Source: Nitrospirales bacterium (lineage in GTDB: Bacteria; Nitrospirota; Nitrospiria; Nitrospirales; UBA8639). From it: a stretch of 16,643 nucleotides of DNA. Positions 8,502-15,466 of the stretch are shown piece by piece. Positions within the stretch are counted from its first letter, which is position 1, and the number at the start of each line of letters is the position of its first letter. A program made the translations under genes and the position numbers. The stretch is from NCBI GenBank assembly GCA_013817135.1, contig JACDDF010000008.1, positions 1-16,643 on the forward strand, written 5' to 3'. The notes beneath the pieces are model-generated. The model ran no database searches, was not told the origin of the DNA, and saw only the letters and a list, made by a program, of their open reading frames with translations.

Positions 8502-8594
8502 ATGCGCGACACCATGGCATTCCGATTCCACCCAAACATTCCCAGTTATCACCACAATCTTTTCCGCGCCCGGTTGCAGATCTCGAGGTCGTAA
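8502..8594 (+). CDS. possible 30-residue upstream ORF / leader peptide before pyrE
   Basis: A 30-codon ORF (MRDTMAFRFHPNIPSYHHNL...) starts at an ATG with a strong AAGGAG (8487-8492) nine bases upstream, better than most start sites here. It ends at a TAA (8592-8594), 19 bases before the pyrE ATG and in a different frame. It could be a leader peptide coupling ribosome movement to pyrE expression, or a small protein. The peptide has no recognisable motif and no runs of pyrimidine-linked codons or clear attenuator hairpin were found, so chance is a real alternative. Confidence 0.35.
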   Translation: MRDTMAFRFHPNIPSYHHNLFRARLQISRS

Positions 8595-8613
8595 TGGTAG
8601 AAGGAATTCGTTT

Positions 8614-9222
8614 ATGGCTCAACTATACCCCCCCCCTAAACTTCGTATGCCAAAAAATGCCCTCATTCAGGCCTTCCATCAGCTGGAAGCCTTCAAATGG
8701 AATCAGCAAGAAGTCTTTCGGCTCGCCTCAGGGAAAACCAGCCCCTATTATGTTGACTGCCGTATTGTATTGGCTCATCCGCACTCACGTCACCTTGTGG
8801 CCCAATTAGCCTATCACCTGCTTAAATCCTTAGATTTCACACTCATTGGTGGACTGGAAATCGGAGCGATTCCCCTGGCCACCTGTATTTCAGATTTTGG
8901 CTATAGGGCCAATCCACAGAGGGAATGGCGAACATTCGTCGTCCGCAAACAACCTAAGGATCATGGATTAGGCAAATTAATTGAAGGCACCATCCATCCC
9001 GGGGAAACAGCTTTAGTGGTCGACGATGTCTTAACAACAGGCGGATCATTGGTAAAGGCCGCCGAATCAGCTCGCGCCCAGGGCTTAATTGTGACTCATG
9101 GGTTAGTGGTTGTGGATCGATCTGAAGATGAAGGGAAAAGCCATCTGGCCCACATGGGCATTCAATTACTCCCCCTTCTCACCTTGGAAGATTTAAGGCA
9201 AACTCCTCCTTCTACCCGATAA
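8614..9222 (+). CDS. pyrE: orotate phosphoribosyltransferase
   Basis: PyrE joins orotate to PRPP to make orotidine 5'-monophosphate, the fifth step of de novo UMP synthesis, in the cytoplasm. The 202-residue protein has the family's FRLASGKTSPYYVD segment (35-48), the mobile catalytic loop RKQPKDHG (111-118) and the PRPP-binding motif ALVVDDVLTTGGS (133-145). Its length fits the usual 180-220 residues. The ATG has AAGGA eight bases upstream; a second ATG at residue 12 lacks this. No other pyrimidine gene is adjacent. A possible upstream ORF ends just before it and may influence its translation. Confidence 0.93.
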   Translation: MAQLYPPPKLRMPKNALIQAFHQLEAFKWNQQEVFRLASGKTSPYYVDCRIVLAHPHSRHLVAQLAYHLLKSLDFTLIGGLEIGAIPLATCISDFGYRANPQREWRTFVVRKQPKDHGLGKLIEGTIHPGETALVVDDVLTTGGSLVKAAESARAQGLIVTHGLVVVDRSEDEGKSHLAHMGIQLLPLLTLEDLRQTPPSTR

Positions 9223-9384
9223 GTCCTAAGAATATTCCCCTCCACGGTTGGACACCTTAGCCAGTTCTTACAGCCTCAACGGGTAGGCATCCTATTTTTC
9301 AAACACTATCCGATTCAAATTGATCGATGATGACCATTTCAACCTCATAACCTTGGCGGTACTCTCCTATTCCGGATGACTCGC

Positions 9385-9414
9385 TTGACCGTCTCTTCTA
9401 ACCAACCATACAAT
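9385..9414 (+). promoter_or_regulatory. sigma-70-type promoter for the rhodanese gene
   Basis: TTGACC (9385-9390), an 18-base spacer and TACAAT (9409-9414) match the -35 and -10 consensus at five of six positions each. The predicted start of transcription is near 9421, giving a leader of about 108 bases. Confidence 0.5.
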
Positions 9415-9420
9415 TTTAAA

Positions 9421-9439
9421 ACAATCGCTCAACGATTGT
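9421..9439 (+). promoter_or_regulatory. inverted repeat at the predicted transcription start
   Basis: ACAATCG (9421-9427) and CGATTGT (9433-9439) form a perfect seven-base inverted repeat around a five-base loop. Its position at the predicted +1 fits either an operator that would block the promoter or a 5' hairpin that stabilises the mRNA. Confidence 0.35.
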
Positions 9440-9528
9440 CTGGTCAAATTCCTTTTCAAAGAGGACAACGCCATTTCCCTAAACTTCCTCAAACAAGAAA
9501 GCCATTCCCAATACTACGGAGGATAACC

Positions 9529-9948
9529 ATGAAACGTTTATTTTTTTCCTTAACAATCGCTCTTCTTTTCTCAGGATGGTGGAACCTCACCATCGTTACG
9601 GCTGAGCCCTATCTTTTAACGGTTCAGCAACTCAAAACAGGACTTGAAAAGCCTTCCCAGTCCAAACAAAAAGGATTTGTGCTCGTCGACGTTCGGAGTC
9701 CAGACGAACATATGAGTGGCTTCATTCCCGGAACGGATTTCAATATCGATTTTCGGGAAATGCAAGGACGACACCGAGAGCTCAACGCGAAACTGGATCA
9801 GCACATCGTGGTGTACTGCCAATCCGGACACCGCAGCAATATTGCTGCCGAAACCTTAATGGGATTGGGCTATCAGCATGTCTATAATGTGGAAGGAAGT
9901 ATGAATGCCTGGACGGAAGCGGGATATTCTATTGAACACCCCAAGTAA
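9529..9948 (+). CDS. secreted single-domain rhodanese-like protein
   Basis: This 139-residue protein is a rhodanese-like sulfurtransferase acting in the periplasm. A signal peptide (MKRLFFSLTIALLFSGWW..., cleavage likely after VTA near residue 25) precedes one rhodanese domain. VLVDVRSPDEHMSGFIPG is the N-terminal family signature, and the active-site loop is CQSGHRS with its catalytic cysteine present. The sulfur donor and acceptor are not readable. The start was chosen at the ATG with a near-perfect GGAGG six bases upstream (9518-9522); it gives a clean signal peptide, while the longer open frame from 9376 does not. It converges with the HD-GYP gene 26 bases away. Confidence 0.88.
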   Translation: MKRLFFSLTIALLFSGWWNLTIVTAEPYLLTVQQLKTGLEKPSQSKQKGFVLVDVRSPDEHMSGFIPGTDFNIDFREMQGRHRELNAKLDQHIVVYCQSGHRSNIAAETLMGLGYQHVYNVEGSMNAWTEAGYSIEHPK

Positions 9949-9974
9949 TCGATGACGGCCTGCTGCAAAATACC

Positions 9975-10850
9975 TTAGATTTCCGCCACGGTGGAATAGA
10001 TGCCGTTAAAGTCCTGGTGCATCTCCCGAAAGGCTTCCAAGAGGAGTGGATCGAAATGTGTCGGCTTTGTCCGGTCGTTCCCGTTTAAAATGATGTCGCA
10101 TGTCTTCGCATGGGTAAACGCTGGTTTGTACGGTCGTCGGCTCCGTAAAGCATCGTAAAGGTCACACACCATCACAATCCGACCCGTTATGGGAATCTGT
10201 GTTCCTTTCAGACCTCGAGGATATCCACTTCCATCCCAACGTTCATGGTGAGTCAGCGCGACTTCCTTGGCCATCTCTAGCAAGGGAGACGTCGAGCCAT
10301 CCAAGAGACTCGCTCCCAACAAAGGATGCTGCTTAATCGATTGCCATTCTTCTTCCGTCAACGGACCTTGCTTTCCAAGAACGGCATCTGGGACCCCAAT
10401 TTTCCCCACATCATGCATTGGTGCAACCACGAATAAGCAACGAGCGCGTGGCTGATCCCATCCAATGGCCAAAGCAAGCGATTGCGAGTAATGGCTTAAC
10501 CGTTCAATATGTGCCCCAGTTTCCTCATCTTTATAGCGTGACGCACGGGCTAAGCGAAGAATAGTGTCGGCATAGGCCTGCTCCAATTCACTATTTTTCC
10601 GTTGCTCTGCCTCCAATGACAGCTTAAGGTCTCGGGCATAGGCAAGCATTTGGGCATGAGCTTTTTTAAGCTGGTGAGTTTTCTGACCTTCCTGTTCCAA
10701 CATCTGCTTGAGATCTTTGGCATAGGCCATGAGCTGCGAGCGGGCCGCCTGGAGTTTTCCGGTGGCAGATCCTTGGGAAGCTTCGGCCTTTGAATGCCTC
10801 ATTAAGGATGAATGAGGAATCCCATCTTCCTCGGGTTTATCCTCCCTCAT
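9975..10850 (-). CDS. HD-GYP domain protein, probable cyclic-di-GMP phosphodiesterase
   Basis: This 291-residue cytoplasmic protein has a C-terminal HD-GYP domain (about 105-255). It shows MHDVGKIGVPD with the HD metal pair (146-147), HHERWDGSGYP with the paired histidines (201-202) and GYP (209-211), and the CDLYDALRSRRPYK block (229-242). Residues that bind metal and define GYP are present, so hydrolysis of cyclic-di-GMP is likely. The N-terminal region is a coiled coil built of two tandem 28-residue repeats (39-66 and 67-94), each with an AYA(K/R)DLK core. It has no receiver of its own; its start overlaps the stop of the receiver gene by one base (TAATG), so translation is coupled and the receiver probably controls it. 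Confidence 0.9.
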   Translation of the reverse strand: MREDKPEEDGIPHSSLMRHSKAEASQGSATGKLQAARSQLMAYAKDLKQMLEQEGQKTHQLKKAHAQMLAYARDLKLSLEAEQRKNSELEQAYADTILRLARASRYKDEETGAHIERLSHYSQSLALAIGWDQPRARCLFVVAPMHDVGKIGVPDAVLGKQGPLTEEEWQSIKQHPLLGASLLDGSTSPLLEMAKEVALTHHERWDGSGYPRGLKGTQIPITGRIVMVCDLYDALRSRRPYKPAFTHAKTCDIILNGNDRTKPTHFDPLLLEAFREMHQDFNGIYSTVAEI

Positions 10851-11224
10851 TAAGCAAGTACCTCACGAACTTTTTGAATCAACTCTAATGGGCTAAATGG
10901 CTTGACCAAATACCCTGCAAGGTTAAGGGAAGCCATCTGCTCGCGTGCATCAAGCCCATCTTTCGCGGTTAACATAACAATTGGAATTCTGGCCGTATCG
11001 GAGCGTAGGCGAATTTTTCGCACCACCTCACACCCATTTAGACCCGGCATCATCCAGTCGAGAATCAACAGGTCGGGAATGTGGGTGCAAAGGGCATCCA
11101 TGGCCGCGCAACCATCAACTGCGGTGAGAATCCGATAGGAGGGGTGTTCGAGAGTGACTTGGACCAGCAGCCTAAGATCTTCCTCATCATCGGCAATGAG
11201 GATCGTTTTTACGGGACCCACCAT
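10850..11224 (-). CDS. stand-alone CheY-like response regulator receiver
   Basis: This 124-residue single receiver domain has no output domain. Acidic pair Asp12/Asp13, phosphoacceptor Asp56 in LILDWMMPG, switch Thr86 in MLTAK and Lys108 in VKPFSP are all present, so it should accept phosphate. The start ATG has AGGAA about nine bases upstream and lies 34 bases after the trmI stop. Its stop overlaps the HD-GYP start, which points to a split receiver/HD-GYP pair replacing the more usual fused protein (inference). No histidine kinase is nearby. Confidence 0.92.
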   Translation of the reverse strand: MVGPVKTILIADDEEDLRLLVQVTLEHPSYRILTAVDGCAAMDALCTHIPDLLILDWMMPGLNGCEVVRKIRLRSDTARIPIVMLTAKDGLDAREQMASLNLAGYLVKPFSPLELIQKVREVLA

Positions 11225-11258
11225 GGTGAAGATTTCCTGCTGGTTGGCCCACAGGGGC

Positions 11259-12158
11259 TCAGGGAATATCTAATCCATTGCCGGCATATTCATCCTCCTT
11301 GATGAGATGATCCTCTGACTGTGAGTCAGTTTCGATAGCGTTCGATTGCTCAGTTTGCCAAATATTTTTTTCGACTTTTCTGGCCACGGTAATAAAACCT
11401 GAATGGGCAACCATACGGTGGTCAGGTCGGACACTTCGGCCTTTAATATTCCAAGTCCGCAACAACGTTTCAAAATTTTGAACCATGGTAAAAACCCGGC
11501 TCTGCTCCAAAGCCTGGACTGTTTGCATGACCTGCGGCACCGTCGGTACATAACTCAGATACAGCCCCCCCGACCGTAATGCCCGGGCGGCATGAGGAAC
11601 TACCCTCCAGGGCTCTGGAAGATCCAACACTACCCGATCAAACATCCAGGAAGACGTCCCTTCCCCAATCTCGATACCTTCATAGGCATCACGAATCTGA
11701 AGGAAATGGTTGGGTACCTTTCCCATAAACCGTTCGATGTTTTTCGTGGCAGTAGCCGCAAAATCTTCTCGCATTTCATAGCTCACCACACACCCTCGAT
11801 CCCCCACCGCACGCAGAAGAGCCATGGTTAAAGCTCCCGATCCCACACCAGCCTCAAAGACCCTGGCACCTGGATAAATATCAGCCCACATTGGGATGAC
11901 GGCCAAGTCTTTGGGATAAATCACCTGAGCTCCTCGAGGCATTTTTAGGGTATACTCAGCTAATGTTGGATGAATGGCAACCATCAACTTTCCATTGGAA
12001 AACTGGACCACAGTACCATCCGGTTTTCCAATAATGTCATCATGGGCAATGCGGTCTCCACTATGTTGGAATATTTCTCCGGCTTTAAGTGTGACAGCAT
12101 ACGGCCGTTCTTTCTTGTCGATTAAATGAACCCGTTCCCCAGATTGAAAATTTTTCAT
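11259..12158 (-). CDS. trmI: tRNA (adenine-N1)-methyltransferase, TrmI type
   Basis: TrmI methylates adenine 58 in the T-loop of tRNA, using S-adenosylmethionine, and stabilises tRNA. The 299-residue protein has the family's N-terminal beta domain, the MPRGAQVIYPKDLAVI entry to the catalytic domain (73-88), the SAM motif EAGVGSGALT (102-111), SYEMREDFA (126-134) and the catalytic DLPEPW (179-184). The conserved RSVRPDHRMVAHSGFI block is at 241-256. The tail after about 262 is acidic and polar and probably disordered. No clear Shine-Dalgarno sequence precedes the ATG. It leads a minus-strand unit with the receiver and HD-GYP genes. The link is probably just shared transcription. Confidence 0.9.
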   Translation of the reverse strand: MKNFQSGERVHLIDKKERPYAVTLKAGEIFQHSGDRIAHDDIIGKPDGTVVQFSNGKLMVAIHPTLAEYTLKMPRGAQVIYPKDLAVIPMWADIYPGARVFEAGVGSGALTMALLRAVGDRGCVVSYEMREDFAATATKNIERFMGKVPNHFLQIRDAYEGIEIGEGTSSWMFDRVVLDLPEPWRVVPHAARALRSGGLYLSYVPTVPQVMQTVQALEQSRVFTMVQNFETLLRTWNIKGRSVRPDHRMVAHSGFITVARKVEKNIWQTEQSNAIETDSQSEDHLIKEDEYAGNGLDIP

Positions 12159-12517
12159 ATGGCACGCATTCTAGCAAGGCTTTTCTCCCATTTGATACCC
12201 ATCATAATGGTGGAGACTTTATGAAAAACTGACGCGACAACCCGTCGACATGTCAATTTGAAATTTCTTGACACCCTCCGCATTCAGACGTATGATTAAA
12301 TAACTTCAGTCGTTACATACCTACGCTACGAATTTTCCAATTGATCAGATTCCTTAATTTTGAAAGTGCCCCCGTTGTGCGTATGTTCTCAACATATAAA
12401 AAACCGACCCGCAGTTCCAGAACGGATCAAAAGGGTTCCATTTACCACAGCAATTTTTGCTGTTCTTAAAACAGGAATAGTCGCGTGGCGAGAACAGTAG
12501 TCGTGACCTAATCTATT
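12159..12517 (+). other. 359-base divergent intergenic region between trmI and ktrA-like gene
   Basis: It contains a strong plus-strand promoter, then a leader of about 215 bases before the RCK gene. The leader holds a perfect hairpin, ACAGCAA/TTGCTGT with a TTT loop (12447-12463), but no T-run after it. I could not match it to a known riboswitch. The promoter's TTGACA pairs with TGTCAA at 12251-12256 as a six-base inverted repeat. No convincing trmI promoter was seen. Confidence 0.5.
12268..12296 (+). promoter_or_regulatory. strong sigma-70-type promoter upstream of the ktrA-like gene
   Basis: TTGACA (12268-12273), a 17-base spacer and TATGAT (12291-12296) give a perfect -35, ideal spacing and five of six at -10. 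It is the best promoter match in the window. Transcription should start near 12303. Confidence 0.6.
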
Positions 12518-13207
12518 ATGAAACGCCTTTTCACAGTCATCGGCCTTGGGCGCTTCGGCTATAGCGTGGCACAAGGATTGGTCACCAAAGGATGCGAAGT
12601 ACTTGCTATCGACAAGGATGAGGAAAAAGTCCAGGCGATCAGTGACATTGCCACCTTTGCCGTCCAATGCGATGCGACTGACGAACGAGCCTTAAAAGCG
12701 GTAAGTGCGCAAAACGTCGATGTCGCAGTCGTCAGTATCGGTGAAAACATTGAAGCCAGCATCCTTATTGTTCAAACACTCAAGGAAATGGGGGTAAAAT
12801 CTATTGTGGCCAAAGCCGTGGCACCAATCCAGGGGAAAATTTTAATGAACCTGGGGGTCGATGAGGTCATCTATCCTGAACGGGATGCGGCCATCCGTCT
12901 CGCACACCGCCTGGTTTCCCCGAGCGTACTCGAATACTTAGAATTGGCCCCAGGCTTTAGTGTGGAGGAAGTATCTGTTTCAGAGAGCTTGTCCGGATTA
13001 AGCCTCGAGGATGTCAAATTACGCGGACAGCATAACTTGAATGTGATTGGGATAAAAAAACAAGTTACCAGGATGGTCAAAGGACGTATGATGAAAGAAG
13101 AAATCTTTAATTTCACTCCAAAACCCGATGACGTCATTGAAAAAGGTGATGTGCTGGTTATGATTGGCCGAGAAGAAGATTTAGACCGTTTTTGCAATAA
13201 CGTGTAA
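12518..13207 (+). CDS. KtrA/TrkA-type potassium channel regulatory (RCK) protein
   Basis: This 229-residue cytoplasmic protein gates a potassium transporter. The RCK-N Rossmann domain (1-125) has the GLGRFG nucleotide loop (9-14) and the acidic Asp32 at the end of the second strand. The RCK-C domain covers about 140-225. The single RCK-N/RCK-C layout is that of KtrA rather than the double-length TrkA. KtrA octamer rings bind ATP or NAD and sit beneath KtrB, but no KtrB/TrkH membrane protein is visible here, so its partner must be encoded elsewhere. The Shine-Dalgarno site is weak. It sits behind a strong promoter with a long leader, and the sigma-factor gene follows after 411 bases. Confidence 0.9.
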   Translation: MKRLFTVIGLGRFGYSVAQGLVTKGCEVLAIDKDEEKVQAISDIATFAVQCDATDERALKAVSAQNVDVAVVSIGENIEASILIVQTLKEMGVKSIVAKAVAPIQGKILMNLGVDEVIYPERDAAIRLAHRLVSPSVLEYLELAPGFSVEEVSVSESLSGLSLEDVKLRGQHNLNVIGIKKQVTRMVKGRMMKEEIFNFTPKPDDVIEKGDVLVMIGREEDLDRFCNNV

Positions 13208-13618
13208 GAAATATAACGGTTCTGTCAATTAGCTCCGCACTTTTTCCTTCCGCATCCTCCCCCCTCTTGTAAATTTCTAGTTTTTACCCTTTCGCACTAT
13301 CCAGGGAATTCGATGGGCTACCGATTTCTTTAATAGCTAAACGATCTTCTTATAAGGTTGGAAAAATTCCACGGATGGCAGTTTTATCCTTTTGTTTCAA
13401 ATTGTTTTACATTTCTTGAAATGAGAGGCTCTTACCAAACCGTCACAATGAAGGAAACCCAACATTTCACAATATGGCATTGAGGTGCTTTGCATTGATG
13501 GGTAGAGGGCCTGAAACATATCATTGGCTCGTTTTTTGCTTTAAAAGCATTATCTATGGTTCACCTCGTTGCTGAACTAATAGGCCACCTGAAAACATAA
13601 ACCCCCAGGGAAACTATT
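13208..13618 (+). other. 411-base intergenic region before the sigma-factor gene
   Basis: No gene is supported here. It includes an inverted repeat, TTTCAA/TTGAAA (13395-13400 and 13416-13421), and a moderate promoter match near 13495-13524. No clear terminator for the upstream RCK gene was found. Confidence 0.5.
13495..13524 (+). promoter_or_regulatory. possible promoter of the sigma-factor gene
   Basis: TTGATG (13495-13500), an 18-base spacer and TATCAT (13519-13524) match the consensus at four and five of six positions. This would give a leader of roughly 90 bases. The match is moderate and could be chance in this AT-rich stretch. Confidence 0.3.
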
Positions 13619-14758
13619 ATGGAAAACCAAACCGTTTTGGATGAGCCCACAGAGACCGAACTCGCTACCGTAAAAACGGAGGGGATCAAGCCTTCGGGAT
13701 TCGGGCCGGCTCTCGAATCACTATACTTCCGATCATTTGGCAGTCGGCCTCTTCTCAATAAGGATTCTGAGATTGAATTGGCGAAGGAAATTGACCAAGC
13801 ATCCAGAGCAATCCGGCTCATTATCAAGCAGAGTCTTCATCTCACACAGCCATTAAAGAAGGGACCAGAAAGGGAAGAAACCATTGCTCTGCTCAAGGAA
13901 ACCTTTGCCTTAACCGGCCTTTCGGCTCCAGCAATTGAAAAATTAAAATCTGTCCTGTTGGACTTAGGCCAAACCAATCCCTCAGTACACTCATCCATTC
14001 AGGATCTCTGCCAGCACCTTCAAAAAGCCAAATTCCAACTAGAAAAAGCGAAATCCGAACTCGTTCAGCGAAATCTTCGCCTGGTTGTCGACATCGCGAA
14101 ACGATATACGGGTCATGGACTGGCCTTTTTGGACTTAGTCCAAGAAGGCAATATTGGGCTCATGAAGGCGGCAGAACGATTTCAATATCGAAAGGGGTTT
14201 AAGTTCAGCACCTATGCCACGTGGTGGATTCGACAAGGGATTACGCGATCACTCGCTGACCAATCCAGAACCATTCGCGTCCCTGTCCATTTAAATGAAA
14301 TCTCCAATAAGATTGCTCGCGCCTCAAAACGATTGACACAACAGTATGCCCGCCCAGTTCAGTTGGATGACATTGGAGAAGCACTCAAACTGAGTGTGGA
14401 AAAAGTTCATGACACCATTCAAGCCTTTCAAGATCCTCTATCGCTAGAGACTCCGGTTGGAGATGGAGAAACCTTTCTCACAGACTTCATTCCTGATATG
14501 GGAACTTTGACGCCCGATGGACCTGTCTCACGCCAGGAAACGAACCAACAAGTCGAAAGGATTTTGGATTCGCTGACTCCAAGGGAACAAATGGTGATTC
14601 GTCTCCGTTTTGGCATTGGCCAAGACGAACCCTGGACTCTTGAAGAGGTCGGCCAAAGTATGTCAGTTACCCGTGAACGTGTCCGGCAAATTGAAGCCAA
14701 AGCCCTTCAAAAGTTAAAGGAACCCGCTATGAGGGATTTGTTATTTTCCATTACGTAA
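13619..14758 (+). CDS. sigma-70 family RNA polymerase sigma factor (RpoD/RpoS-like, group 2)
   Basis: This 379-residue protein directs RNA polymerase to promoters. Region 1.2 is at about 30-62 (ALESLYFRSFGSRPLL), region 2 at about 147-222 (RNLRLVVDIAKRY, DLVQEGNIGLMKAAERF, FSTYATWWIRQGITRSLADQ), region 3 at about 223-300 and region 4 at about 315-372 (LTPREQMVIRLRFGIG, VTRERVRQIEAKALQKLK). It lacks the long region 1.1 and large non-conserved insert of housekeeping RpoD; about 80 residues separate regions 1.2 and 2. That size suits an RpoS-like or other alternative group-2 factor, though region 4 reads closer to RpoD. AGGGAA eight bases before the ATG supports the start. It appears to be transcribed alone. 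Confidence 0.92.
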   Translation: MENQTVLDEPTETELATVKTEGIKPSGFGPALESLYFRSFGSRPLLNKDSEIELAKEIDQASRAIRLIIKQSLHLTQPLKKGPEREETIALLKETFALTGLSAPAIEKLKSVLLDLGQTNPSVHSSIQDLCQHLQKAKFQLEKAKSELVQRNLRLVVDIAKRYTGHGLAFLDLVQEGNIGLMKAAERFQYRKGFKFSTYATWWIRQGITRSLADQSRTIRVPVHLNEISNKIARASKRLTQQYARPVQLDDIGEALKLSVEKVHDTIQAFQDPLSLETPVGDGETFLTDFIPDMGTLTPDGPVSRQETNQQVERILDSLTPREQMVIRLRFGIGQDEPWTLEEVGQSMSVTRERVRQIEAKALQKLKEPAMRDLLFSIT

Positions 14759-14913
14759 ATAATTGCTGCAATCTCTATCTAATGACCCTTTATATTCTAC
14801 CTTTTCTTCCATAGGATCTGTCATTTCAGGCAAGGACTTGTCAATCGACCATACACCGCCTTAACATCGGATAACTCAATTCCTGTTTCACTTATGCGTA
14901 AAGACCAGCGCCC

Positions 14914-15315
14914 TTGTTGCCATCAGACTCTATTTTCAAACTTCGACAAGAATTCAGAGGCCACCTTCAAGAATTCTACACCCATCTGAATTTGGCCCCT
15001 CCCTATCACAGCATTGAAAAAGCGGTCCAACATTTTTCCAATACTCTCAGAACAAGACCTGAAGAATTCTGTCAGGGACTGTTACAAGATACGTCAAAAA
15101 AATGGGCAGTATTTCAGGAGATTTTCCTAGCCTCTGGCTTACAAAAAAAACACCGAGGAATCATTGAACAATTAGCTCATTCTCCTTATACGGCATTAGC
15201 TGAAGCACCTGAATCGCGTCGCTTCCTTAAAAACTTTTCAACAAATTCCCAAGAATCCACTTCTGAGCAAACAAATCACACACCTCATTCCGACTCTTCC
15301 CCCTTTAACCATTAA
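14914..15315 (+). CDS. small uncharacterised protein with TTG start
   Basis: This ORF of 133 codons opens just after an in-frame TAA at 14899 and has no ATG or GTG near its front; the only early starts are two consecutive TTG codons at 14914 and 14917. The translation looks helical and polar (residues 5-100), with a Ser/Thr/Asn-rich disordered tail. There is no signal peptide, membrane segment or motif I recognise, and no good Shine-Dalgarno site. It lies between the sigma-factor gene and lpxC on the same strand. Protein-like composition supports a real gene, but the start is uncertain and a spurious ORF cannot be ruled out. Confidence 0.45.
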   Translation: MLPSDSIFKLRQEFRGHLQEFYTHLNLAPPYHSIEKAVQHFSNTLRTRPEEFCQGLLQDTSKKWAVFQEIFLASGLQKKHRGIIEQLAHSPYTALAEAPESRRFLKNFSTNSQESTSEQTNHTPHSDSSPFNH

Positions 15316-15393
15316 ATAGCTATTTAGTGAAAAAGTATACATTTGTTTGGTTTCTGCAACACTCAGAAACAAAAATATTATTTTGTCACTAAA
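15313..15393. repeat. nested inverted repeats upstream of lpxC
   Basis: Three symmetric elements sit together in an AT-rich stretch: a perfect 14-base palindrome TAAATAGCTATTTA (15313-15326, overlapping the preceding stop codon); an outer repeat TTTAGTGA (15323-15330) with TCACTAAA (15386-15393); and an inner hairpin GTTTCTG/CAGAAAC with a seven-base loop (15350-15356 and 15364-15370). Outer and inner arms could fold into one long imperfect hairpin. It may act as a bidirectional terminator, an operator for lpxC, or be a small mobile-element relic. Confidence 0.5.
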
Positions 15394-15466
15394 AAACACT
15401 GCCTTTCTCTAAACCCTCAAGTAGTATAAATTTTGCATCTTGAATTCTTAAGATTACCAGTCTCTT

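Larger units (their letters stand above)
9223..9528 (+). other. 306-base intergenic region between pyrE and the rhodanese gene
   Basis: It holds no convincing gene in its first half. The second half carries a sigma-70-like promoter and an inverted repeat for the rhodanese gene. The rhodanese frame stays open back to an ATG at 9376, but that 51-codon extension has no Shine-Dalgarno site and would bury the signal peptide, so it is treated as untranslated leader. Confidence 0.6.

Noticed and set aside
8594..8809. 71-codon ORF starting at the TAATG just before pyrE
   Set aside because: It runs through pyrE in another frame and its translation has no protein-like pattern.
9376..9528. 51-codon N-terminal extension of the rhodanese frame
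   Set aside because: No ribosome site, and it would place the signal peptide internally; the ATG at 9529 has a near-perfect GGAGG.
12382..12468. 28-codon ORF in the leader of the RCK gene
   Set aside because: No ribosome site and no recognisable peptide; more likely part of an untranslated leader.
12297..12517. Cyclic-di-AMP riboswitch or 6S RNA in the RCK leader
   Set aside because: I could not see the conserved elements of either; without a covariance search the claim is unsupported.
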